64,000 bases of DNA from VAZQ01 sp034669045 (GTDB taxonomy: Bacteria > Pseudomonadota > Alphaproteobacteria > Rhizobiales > Xanthobacteraceae): NCBI GenBank assembly GCA_034669045.1, contig JAXDOD010000163.1:1-64000 (forward strand). Reading direction: 5' to 3'. Shown here piece after piece: positions 1 through 6,808 of the stretch (positions are counted from its first letter, which is position 1; every line of letters starts with the position of its first letter). The notes below the pieces were generated by a model. It searched no databases and was not told the origin of the DNA. It saw nothing but the letters and a program-made list of their open reading frames with translations. A program made the position numbers and the translations under genes.

Positions 1-450
1 GAGGCCGACACGCTGCTTCATGCCGCCGGAAATTTCTGCCGGACGCTTGTCCTTGGCGTGACCCATCTGCACGAGATCGAGATTGTGCATGATCCAGTCA
101 TGGCGCGCGGCGCGGGACTTGGTTCCGCCAAACACCTTGTTCACCGCGATGGCGACGTTGTCGTAAACGGTGAGCCACGGCAGCAGCGAGTGATTCTGAA
201 ACACGACTGCGCGATCCGGTCCGGGCTCGTTCACCTCGCGATTTTCAAGCAGCACGCCCCCCTCGGTCGCGCGCAGCAGCCCCGCCACGATATTGAGCAG
301 CGTCGATTTCCCGCAGCCGGAGTGTCCGATGATCGAGACATATTCGCCCTGCTCGATCGTGAGCGTTACGTCACGGAGGACTTCATTCTCCAGCGAGCCG
401 CGCGCAAAGGACTTTGAAAGATGATCGACCTTGAGATAGCTGCTCATCAT
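1..450 (-). CDS. nrtD: Nitrate/sulfonate-type ABC transporter ATP-binding protein (partial, NrtD-like)
   Basis: Energising subunit of the nitrate uptake ABC transporter on the cytoplasmic face. Only about the first 150 residues lie in the window; the frame is open at base 1. Visible motifs are Walker A GHSGCGKST near residue 43, the Q-loop in VVFQNHSLLPWL, and the ABC signature ISGGMKQRVG at the window edge. Walker B is outside. Two adjacent ATG codons (450 and 447) could start it. It begins 7 bases after the nrtB stop, which argues for one transcript and translational coupling. The family (NrtD/SsuB/TauB) is hard to split by substrate from sequence alone; the nrtA and nasST neighbours make nitrate the likely substrate. 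Confidence 0.9.
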   Translation of the reverse strand, partial: MMSSYLKVDHLSKSFARGSLENEVLRDVTLTIEQGEYVSIIGHSGCGKSTLLNIVAGLLRATEGGVLLENREVNEPGPDRAVVFQNHSLLPWLTVYDNVAIAVNKVFGGTKSRAARHDWIMHNLDLVQMGHAKDKRPAEISGGMKQRVGL

Positions 451-456
451 GTTTTC

Positions 457-1374
457 TCAATTCGCCGCGGTGCCGCGCGTGATGATGTTGGCAACGGCCG
501 CGACGATACGGTCGAGCACGAAGCCGATCACGCCGACGTAGATGAGCGCGAGGATGATCTCGCTGATGTGCGAGGAATTCCACGCGTCCCAGATGAAGAA
601 GCCGATTCCTACGCCGCCGATCAGCATTTCGGCCGCGACGATCGCCAACCATGAAAGGCCGATGCCGATGCGCAGCCCGGTGAAGATGTAGGGCGCGGCC
701 GCCGGGATCATGATCTTCCAGAAGAACTCCAGGTGGTTGAGCCGGAGCACCTTGGCGACGTTGCGGTAATCCTGCGGGATGTTGCGGATGCCGACCGCCG
801 TGTTGATGATGATCGGCCAGATCGCGGTGATGAAGATCACGAAGATGGCGGAGGGCTGGCCGTCGCGGAATGCCGCCAGCGACAGCGGCAGCCAGGCGAG
901 CGGCGGCACCGTGCGCAGCACCTGGAAGATGGGGTCGAGCCCGCGCATCGCCCAGACCGACTGCCCGACCAGGGTGCCGAGCGCGACGCCTGCCGCGGAG
1001 GCGAGCGCATAGCCGAGCGCGACGCGCTGCAGGCTGGCCGAGAGATGCCAGAACAGGCCCTTGTCGAGGCCGCCGTGGTCGAAGAACGGATCGACGATCA
1101 GCTCCCACGTGCTGGAGACGACCTTGGAGGGCGGCGGCAGCGTGGCGCCGGCCTTGCGGCAGAGCAGTTCCCAGATCAGCAGCACGAGCGTGATGACGAC
1201 CGCCGGCGGCACGACCCGCGCCGAGACGGCGCCGGCGCTCGCGGCAAGCTGCGCCGCCAAGGTCGTGCGTTTCGGCGGCAGCGGCAGGATCGTCGCAGTC
1301 GTCAACGGCAATGGCGGGATCGCGGGCCGCGCCGCCACGGTTTCGGATTTCAGCACCGGCATGTTCATCGTCAT
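457..1374 (-). CDS. nrtB: Nitrate ABC transporter permease NrtB
   Basis: Inner-membrane permease (305 aa) of the nitrate/bicarbonate/taurine class. The N-terminal 60 residues are Pro/Ala-rich and probably cytoplasmic. They are followed by about six hydrophobic segments and the BPD_transp_1 loop that docks the ATPase, seen as LNHLEFFWKIMIPAAAPYIF. The longer open frame upstream overlaps nrtA and has low-complexity Arg/Ser composition, so I start at the ATG that gives MTMNMPVLKS; a second ATG two codons later is possible. It lies 52 bases after nrtA and 6 bases before nrtD. The order receptor-permease-ATPase is that of nrtABD clusters. Confidence 0.92.
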   Translation of the reverse strand: MTMNMPVLKSETVAARPAIPPLPLTTATILPLPPKRTTLAAQLAASAGAVSARVVPPAVVITLVLLIWELLCRKAGATLPPPSKVVSSTWELIVDPFFDHGGLDKGLFWHLSASLQRVALGYALASAAGVALGTLVGQSVWAMRGLDPIFQVLRTVPPLAWLPLSLAAFRDGQPSAIFVIFITAIWPIIINTAVGIRNIPQDYRNVAKVLRLNHLEFFWKIMIPAAAPYIFTGLRIGIGLSWLAIVAAEMLIGGVGIGFFIWDAWNSSHISEIILALIYVGVIGFVLDRIVAAVANIITRGTAAN

Positions 1375-1426
1375 TCGTTCCGTTCGAGGACGGGCCGCGC
1401 GCTGGTGCCGCGCGGCCCTGGCTGCG

Positions 1427-2755
1427 TCAGACTTCGGCGCGCTTGATCGACAGACTCTTGAGGTAGGCGCTCGGATTCTCGGGATCGAAGACCTTGCCGT
1501 CGAAGAATGTCTCCTTGCCGCGCGAGGTCGAGGTCGGAATCTCGGCGCTTGGCACCGAGATATCCTTGGCGGCCTCGCGCCAGAGGTCCTCGCGGTTGAC
1601 CTTCTTGATGAGCGACTTGGTGTCGAAGCTCGGCTCGAGCTTGCCCCAGCGGATATCCTCGGTGAGGAACCAGAGGTCATGGCTCTGGAACGGATAGGAC
1701 GCGAAGTCCTTCCAGTACTTCATGATGTGCGGCGAGTTCTCGACCACCTTGCCGGGGATGCCGTAGTCGAACTTGCCCTTCATGCGGTCGGTGACGTCCT
1801 CGACCGGACAATTGATCCACTGACGTTTTGCGCAAATGGCGGCGACTTCCTCCCGATTCTCCATCTTCTCGCACCACATCTGCGCTTCCATCGTTGCCAT
1901 CAGGAGCGCCTTGGCGGCGTTGGGATACTTGTCGACCCAGGCGGCGCGCATGCCGAGCGACTTCTCGGGGTGCTTGTTCCAGAACTCGCCGGTGGTGATC
2001 GCCGTGTAGCCGATGTTCTGGTGGATGAGCTGCAGGTTCCATGGCTCGCAGACGCAGAAGCAGTCCATGGTGCCGACCTTCATGTTCGCCACCATTTGCG
2101 GCGGCGGCACCACGATGGTCTCGATATCCTTGTCGGGATCGATGCCGCCGGCGGCGAGCCAGTAGCGGATCCAGAGATCGTGCGTGCCGCCCGGGAAGGT
2201 CATCGCCGCCTTCACGGCCTTGCCGGACGCTTTCTTCTTGTCCAAGGCGGCTTTGAAGGGCGCGGTGTCGAGACCGATCTTGAGGTCGCTGTATTCCTTG
2301 GCGACCGAGATGCACTGGCTGTCGAGGTTGAGCCGCGCCAGGATGTACATCGGCGTCGGCTGGTTGTTCTGCGTCACCTTGCCGGCCGAGATGAGGTAGG
2401 GCATCGGCGTGAGGATGTGCGCGCCGTCGATGCCGTTGCCTTCGCCGCCGAGCACGAGGTTGTCGCGGGTGGCGCCCCATGATGCCTGTTTCGCGACTTC
2501 GACGTCGGGCATGCCGTATTTCGCGAACAAGCCCTTTTCCTTGGCGACGAAAAGCGGCGCGGCGTCGGTGAGCGCGATGAAGCCGAGCGTGGCCTTCTTC
2601 ACCTCCGGACCGGCGGCCTGGGCGACGTGCACGCCGAACGGAAATTCCGTCGTCAAGGCGCCGACCAGCGCGGCGGTGCCGGCGGTCGTCTTCAGGAAGG
2701 CGCGGCGGCTCAGCCCCCGTCTCGTCGTCATTCCCTTGTCGTTGCTGGTGGTCAT
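1427..2755 (-). CDS. nrtA: Nitrate ABC transporter substrate-binding protein NrtA (Tat-exported)
   Basis: Periplasmic receptor (442 aa) for nitrate of the NrtA/CmpA family. The N-terminus carries a twin-arginine signal, RRGLSRRAFLKTTAG, with the key pair at residues 17-18. The mature domain shows family blocks QASWGATRDN, GIDGAHILTPMPYL, FPGGTHDLWIRYWLAAGG and CVCEPWNLQ, which line the nitrate pocket in this family. The start at 2755 has AAGGAC about 10 bases upstream; a longer frame to 2830 would include the terminator region of the leader and is rejected. It is the first gene of the nrt operon and is preceded by an unusually structured 390-base regulatory region. Its paralogue nasS (3149-4321) shares the same blocks but lacks a signal peptide. 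Confidence 0.93.
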   Translation of the reverse strand: MTTSNDKGMTTRRGLSRRAFLKTTAGTAALVGALTTEFPFGVHVAQAAGPEVKKATLGFIALTDAAPLFVAKEKGLFAKYGMPDVEVAKQASWGATRDNLVLGGEGNGIDGAHILTPMPYLISAGKVTQNNQPTPMYILARLNLDSQCISVAKEYSDLKIGLDTAPFKAALDKKKASGKAVKAAMTFPGGTHDLWIRYWLAAGGIDPDKDIETIVVPPPQMVANMKVGTMDCFCVCEPWNLQLIHQNIGYTAITTGEFWNKHPEKSLGMRAAWVDKYPNAAKALLMATMEAQMWCEKMENREEVAAICAKRQWINCPVEDVTDRMKGKFDYGIPGKVVENSPHIMKYWKDFASYPFQSHDLWFLTEDIRWGKLEPSFDTKSLIKKVNREDLWREAAKDISVPSAEIPTSTSRGKETFFDGKVFDPENPSAYLKSLSIKRAEV

Positions 2756-2828
2756 AGGGTGCGTTGTCCTTGTGTGGGTTCGAATGACTTGGCGTGACAC
2801 CCGCCCGGCGCGTTCCTCTTCGACCGAC

Positions 2829-2877
2829 AAAAAAGCCGCAGCCCGAGGCGCACTTGCGTTCCCCCCAGGACAGCGGC
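2829..2877 (-). terminator. Intrinsic terminator in the nrtA leader (antitermination target)
   Basis: Read on the minus strand, GCCGC (2877-2873) pairs with GCGGC (2839-2835). Inside that, GTCC pairs with GGGC and GGG with CCT, each separated by a single mismatch, giving a long GC-rich hairpin. It runs directly into six T residues (2834-2829). It sits about 75 bases upstream of the nrtA start, so it would stop transcription before the operon unless overridden. Its 5' arm overlaps the second hexaloop hairpin (2871-2884), so the two structures exclude each other. That is the arrangement used by NasT/NasR-type antiterminators. Confidence 0.75.
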
Positions 2878-2903
2878 GTTGCTAGTCGGCCCGTCATTGG
2901 ACC
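2871..2903 (-). promoter_or_regulatory. ANTAR-type two-hairpin RNA motif (predicted NasT binding site) in the nrtA leader
   Basis: On the minus strand two short stems each close a six-base loop with A at position 1 and G at position 4. P1 is GGTCC-AATGAC-GGGCC (2903-2888; one G-U pair). P2 is TAGC-AACGCC-GCTG (2884-2871; one G-U pair). Tandem hexaloops with A1 and G4 are the published recognition signature of ANTAR-domain antiterminators. P2 shares bases with the 5' arm of the terminator immediately downstream. With nasT and nasS encoded just upstream, NasT is the obvious ligand. The pairing is seen in the sequence; binding by NasT is inferred. Confidence 0.7.
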
Positions 2904-2944
2904 TCCGGCGCCGTCGTGATCTGGCACCGTCTCGACCGCTCCAA

Positions 2945-2960
2945 TTCAAGCTTCGTGCCA
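2945..2960 (-). promoter_or_regulatory. Putative sigma-54 (-24/-12) promoter of the nrt operon
   Basis: The minus strand reads TGGCACGAAGCTTGAA, which fits the sigma-54 consensus TGGCACG-N4-TTGCA except for A in place of C at the -12 element; the GG-to-GC spacing is right. Transcription would start near 2934, leaving a leader of about 180 bases that holds the hexaloop hairpins and terminator. Nitrate assimilation operons in this group are commonly under NtrC/RpoN nitrogen control. The -12 mismatch keeps the confidence moderate. Confidence 0.5.
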
Positions 2961-3065
2961 GATCGGCCGCTTTTTGATTCTGGTGGAACCTCAATAGGTT
3001 GGGGCAACTTCCCGCACTGTCGCCGGAACCTTAAGGCGGGGCCGATGCTGCATGCGCACGCAATA

Positions 3066-3082
3066 TGCAGAATTTTTGTGCA
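3066..3082 (-). promoter_or_regulatory. Putative NtrC enhancer site
   Basis: The minus strand reads TGCACAAAAATTCTGCA, a 17-bp imperfect palindrome that matches the NtrC pattern TGCAC-N7-GTGCA at nine of ten half-site bases with an A/T-rich centre. It lies roughly 130-150 bases upstream of the predicted sigma-54 start, a normal enhancer distance. It is a single site, where NtrC often uses two, so this is suggestive only. Confidence 0.45.
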
Positions 3083-3148
3083 GCGCAAAAACTAGGCAAC
3101 GCGCACGTGTCCGGGCGAGACACACTCACGCCGCGTCACGGTTCGAAT

Positions 3149-4321
3149 TCAGCGCTTGATCGGCCAGGCCGCGAGATGACCGCGGATGTCGTCGGGGTCG
3201 AAGGCAGGTCCGGTGAAGGCGCCGATCCCGTCGGCAGGTTCGCCGGGCTGGGTTCTGTCGTCGGTGTCGAGCGCGGCATCGAAAAGGTCGGGACGGCACA
3301 CCGCCCGGGCGGCCGCGAGCAACTCCGGCGACAACGGCGCCTGGCCCCAGCGCACCATCTGGGCGTAGAGCCAGGCCGCTTGCACCGGATCGGGGCGCGC
3401 GGCGCCGTTGCGGCCGATCAGCAGGTATCGATCACTGAAGCGTCCGATCCCGTCGGGCGCGACCTTCATGCGGCCGTCGAGAGTGCGGCGGATCACCTCC
3501 GGCGCCACGGCGATGCGGTTCGGCGCGGCAAGCATGGCCGCGACCTCGTCGCGGTTGGCCGCATCCTCGACGAAGGCCGCGGCCCGGCGATGCGCGCGCA
3601 CCAGCCGCAGCAAAACGTCCGGGTGCTCCTGCGCCCAGCGGGCGCGCACCGCCAGGAGCTTCTCGGCCGCGCGAGCGAGAATCTCGGAGACGAAATGCAG
3701 GATGAAGCCGACGCCGAGATCGACTGCGACCGAATTCCACGGCGCGCCCACGCAGAAGGCATCGACGTGCTTGTTGGCGAGACTTTCGACCATATAGGGC
3801 GGCGGCAGCACGACCAGGCGCACGTCCTCGTCCGGATCGACGCCGCCCGCCGCCATCCAGAACCGCAGATGGTAGTTGTGGGTCGAGAACGGGAACGTCA
3901 TTCCGAAGGTGAGCGGTTCCTCGCCCCTGGCCTTGCGGTTGGTGACGACGCGGGCGAGCGCGCGCGCCGACACCATCGGATCGACGATATTGCCGTCGGC
4001 GGCCGCCGCGATCGCGGCGTAGAGGGCCGGCGACACCGTGATCGCATTGCCGTTGATGCCGAGGCCGAACGGGGCGATGATCGGCACCTTGACGTGCCCG
4101 AGCCCCAGACTCGAGGCGATGGCGACCGGCGCGATCAGATGCGCGGCATCGAACAGTCCGATGTTGAGCTTGTCGCGCACGTTCGACCATGACACTTCGC
4201 GCACCAGCTCGACCTCGAGCCCCTCCGCGGCGGCGAAGCCTTTGTCGACCGCGATCAGAAGCGCGGTCGCGTCGCACAGCGGGATGAATCCGATCCGCAA
4301 GCGGGTGTCGCCGTCGCTCAT
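3149..4321 (-). CDS. nasS: Nitrate sensor NasS (cytoplasmic NrtA paralogue)
   Basis: A 390-aa NrtA-like receptor without any signal peptide; it begins MSDGDTRLRIGFIPLCDATA, directly at the binding domain. It keeps the ligand-site blocks of NrtA (REVSWSNVRDKL, AAHLIAPVAIA, FPFSTHNYHLRFWMAAGG, FCVGAPWNSV). In known NasS-NasT systems NasS sequesters the antiterminator NasT until nitrate or nitrite binds NasS. Start and nasT stop overlap in ATGA (4318-4321), so the two proteins are coupled in translation, as expected for a stoichiometric complex. The missing export signal and the nasT partner distinguish it from a transporter subunit. Confidence 0.88.
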   Translation of the reverse strand: MSDGDTRLRIGFIPLCDATALLIAVDKGFAAAEGLEVELVREVSWSNVRDKLNIGLFDAAHLIAPVAIASSLGLGHVKVPIIAPFGLGINGNAITVSPALYAAIAAAADGNIVDPMVSARALARVVTNRKARGEEPLTFGMTFPFSTHNYHLRFWMAAGGVDPDEDVRLVVLPPPYMVESLANKHVDAFCVGAPWNSVAVDLGVGFILHFVSEILARAAEKLLAVRARWAQEHPDVLLRLVRAHRRAAAFVEDAANRDEVAAMLAAPNRIAVAPEVIRRTLDGRMKVAPDGIGRFSDRYLLIGRNGAARPDPVQAAWLYAQMVRWGQAPLSPELLAAARAVCRPDLFDAALDTDDRTQPGEPADGIGAFTGPAFDPDDIRGHLAAWPIKR

Positions 4322-4902
4322 TTGAACAGCTCCGCCGCGGTGATCACCGCCTGGGCGATCTCGGCGATCTTGCGGTTCTCGTTCATCGCCGTCTTGCGCA
4401 GCAGCGCATAGGCGCTCTCCTCGGTGAGGTTCTTGGCTTTCATGAGAATGCCCTTGGCGCGGTCGATCACCTTGCGCTCCTCGAGCGCGGTCTTGGTCTG
4501 TTCGAGCTCGGTCTGCAGCCGTGAGAAGGCGTTGAACCGGGAAATGCAGAGATCGAGGATCGACTTGATGCGCTCCTTCTTGAGCCCGTCGACGATGTAG
4601 GCGGAGACGCCGGCATCCACGGAGGCCTGGATCGAGGCGCTGTCGGCCTGGTCGACGAACATGGCGACCGGGCGCTTCACCACCCGGCTGACCTGGAACA
4701 TCTGTTCGAGCACGTCGCGGCTCGGATTTTCGAGATCGATCAGGATGACGTCGGGATCGATGGCGTAGACGCGGGCGAGCAGGTTCGCGGTAGCCTCGAT
4801 GCGCAGCACATTGCCGTAGCCGGCCTCGCGCAGCCCATCTTCCAGGATGGCGGCGCGCACCGGACTTTCATCGACGATGACGATCTTGAGGGACGAGTCC
4901 AT
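4318..4902 (-). CDS. nasT: Response-regulator-like ANTAR antiterminator NasT
   Basis: A 194-aa RNA-binding antiterminator. The N-terminal receiver-like domain (KIVIVDESP to about residue 125) keeps Asp in DVILIDLENP. A helical linker leads to the C-terminal ANTAR domain (about 135-194) with VIDRAKGILMKAKNLTEESA, the family's core. ANTAR proteins bind paired hexaloop hairpins in leader RNAs; such a pair lies upstream of nrtA in this window. I start at the ATG at 4902; a GTG two codons upstream (4908) is the longest option. nasS follows with a 4-base overlap. No clear promoter was identified in the 187 bases up to cysI. Confidence 0.9.
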   Translation of the reverse strand: MDSSLKIVIVDESPVRAAILEDGLREAGYGNVLRIEATANLLARVYAIDPDVILIDLENPSRDVLEQMFQVSRVVKRPVAMFVDQADSASIQASVDAGVSAYIVDGLKKERIKSILDLCISRFNAFSRLQTELEQTKTALEERKVIDRAKGILMKAKNLTEESAYALLRKTAMNENRKIAEIAQAVITAAELFK

Positions 4903-5089
4903 CAGCACGCAGGCTTGACTTCAAGCTGCATGCCAATTGGGCAGTCTACCGATTACCGATATCGATCAACAGCTTATCGGAAATCCTTCGCTCCGCGGAG
5001 CAGGTCGGATGTTGCATGCTTTCCGCGCAGCGAGCCCACAAATTGCGCAGCGCCATCACGGCCGCCAACGCCGCTGGGGCAAAACCCGT

Positions 5090-6808
5090 CTAAACCGCGG
5101 CCAGGGTTCGCTGCGCACCCACGTTGGCGTGGAAGTCGCGCCCGTTCCCGGTCTGCGCCACGAAGCCCGCCCGGATGACGAATGCGCTGAAGCGTTCGTC
5201 CTTCGCGCGCCCGGCCGCATAGGCCGCGAACAGCGGGTCGAGTGCCGCGAGGATGCCGGCGTGATCGAGGTCTTCGGCATAAAGCTTCGACAGGCGCGAG
5301 CCGTCGAAGGCGGCGCCGAGGTAGAGGTTGTAGCGGCCAGGGCCTTTGCCGACGAGGCCGATCTCGGCGAGATAGGGGCGCGCGCAGCCGTTCGGACAAC
5401 CGGTCATTCGGATCACGATCTCGTCGTCGGCGAGGCCGCGCGCGGCCAGTCGTTCTTCGAGCGCAGTCACGAGGTCGGGCAGATAGCGCTCGCTCTCGGC
5501 GACAGCGAGGCCGCAGGTCGGCAGCGCGACGCAGGCCATGGCGTTGCGCCGCAGCCCCGAGGCCGGCGCCAGCAGCCCGTGCTCCTTGGCGAGCCAGGCG
5601 ATCGCCTCACGCTTGTCCGGCGCGATGTTGGCGACGATCAGGTTCTGGTTGGCTGTGAGACGGAAATCGCCCTCGTGCGCGTCGGCGATGCTGCGCAGGC
5701 CGGTGAGCAGCCTCGCCTCCGGCATGTCCTTGACGCGGCCGTTCTCGATGAACAGCGTGAGATGCGCGCGGCCGTCCTCGCCCTCGCTCCAGCCGTAGCG
5801 GTCGCCGGTCGAGGTGAAGTTGAACGGACGCGCCTTGCCGAGCTTGACGCTGCGGCGTTCAACCTCGGTGCGGAAAGCGTCGAGGCCGCGGTCCTCGATG
5901 GTGTATTTGAGGCGCGCGTGCTTGCGTTCGGAGCGGTCGCCCCAGTCGCGCTGCACGGTGAGGACGGCCTCGGCCACCGCGACCGCATCCCGCGGATGGC
6001 AGAAGCCCATGACATCGGCGGTGCGCGGATAGGTGTCGGGATCGCCGTGGGTCATGCCCATGCCGCCGCCGACCGTGACGTCGTAGCCGGTGATGTTGCC
6101 CTTCTTGTCGAGGATCGCGATGAAGCCGAGATCGTGCGCGAACACGTCGACGTCGTTCGACGGCGGCACCGCGATCACGGTCTTGAACTTGCGCGGCAGA
6201 TAGGTCTTTCCGTAGATCGGCTCGATCACCTGCTCTTCGCCGCCGGCGATGCGCTCGCCGTCGAGCCAGATCTCGCGATAGGCGGGCGTGCGCGGCATGA
6301 GATGCTTCGAGATCGCGCGCGCGAGCTCGATCGCCTCCGCGTGGGCGCGGGATTGGAATGGATTGGGATTGCACATCACGTTGCGGTTGACGTCGCCGCA
6401 GGCCGCGATCGTGTCGAGCAGCACGGCGTCGATCGCATGCAGCGCGGTCTTCACGTTCGACTTGATGATGCCGTGCAACTGGAAGGTCTGGCGCGTGGTC
6501 AGGCGCATGGTGCCGTTGCCGTAGTCGCGCGCGACCTGGTCGATGGCGAGCCACTGCCGCGGCGTGCAGACGCCGCCCGGAATGCGCAGGCGCAGCATGA
6601 AGCCGAACGCCTTCTCCATCTTCTTGCGCCCGCGCTCGGCGCGCAGGTCGCGGTCGTCCTGCAGGTACATGCCGTGGAACTTGAGAAGCTGCTGGTCGTC
6701 CTCGACGATGCCGCCGGTGACCTCCTCGCGCAGGCCTTCGGCGAGCGTTCCGCGCAGGTAGTTGCTCGCCTCCTTGATGCGTTCGTTGCGCGAGGGTTCG
6801 TCGGCCAT
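5090..6808 (-). CDS. cysI: Sulfite reductase hemoprotein beta subunit CysI
   Basis: Siroheme/[4Fe-4S] subunit (572 aa) that reduces sulfite to sulfide with electrons from CysJ. The cluster cysteines are C426 and C432 (ACVALPTC) and C471 and C475 (TGCPNGCARPY), with exactly the spacing of E. coli CysI. The two sulfite/nitrite reductase half domains and the siroheme-binding segments (GNGTMRLTTRQTFQLHG) are present and the length is normal. The ATG at 6808 overlaps the cysJ stop by one base (TGATG); an in-frame TTG one codon upstream is less likely. Assimilatory nitrite reductase shares this fold, but pairing with a CysJ flavoprotein favours sulfite. Confidence 0.93.
   Translation of the reverse strand: MADEPSRNERIKEASNYLRGTLAEGLREEVTGGIVEDDQQLLKFHGMYLQDDRDLRAERGRKKMEKAFGFMLRLRIPGGVCTPRQWLAIDQVARDYGNGTMRLTTRQTFQLHGIIKSNVKTALHAIDAVLLDTIAACGDVNRNVMCNPNPFQSRAHAEAIELARAISKHLMPRTPAYREIWLDGERIAGGEEQVIEPIYGKTYLPRKFKTVIAVPPSNDVDVFAHDLGFIAILDKKGNITGYDVTVGGGMGMTHGDPDTYPRTADVMGFCHPRDAVAVAEAVLTVQRDWGDRSERKHARLKYTIEDRGLDAFRTEVERRSVKLGKARPFNFTSTGDRYGWSEGEDGRAHLTLFIENGRVKDMPEARLLTGLRSIADAHEGDFRLTANQNLIVANIAPDKREAIAWLAKEHGLLAPASGLRRNAMACVALPTCGLAVAESERYLPDLVTALEERLAARGLADDEIVIRMTGCPNGCARPYLAEIGLVGKGPGRYNLYLGAAFDGSRLSKLYAEDLDHAGILAALDPLFAAYAAGRAKDERFSAFVIRAGFVAQTGNGRDFHANVGAQRTLAAV

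Noticed and set aside
3149..4321. Second nitrate transporter receptor
   Set aside because: It is an NrtA paralogue but has no export signal and overlaps nasT, so NasS, the cytoplasmic sensor, is the better call.
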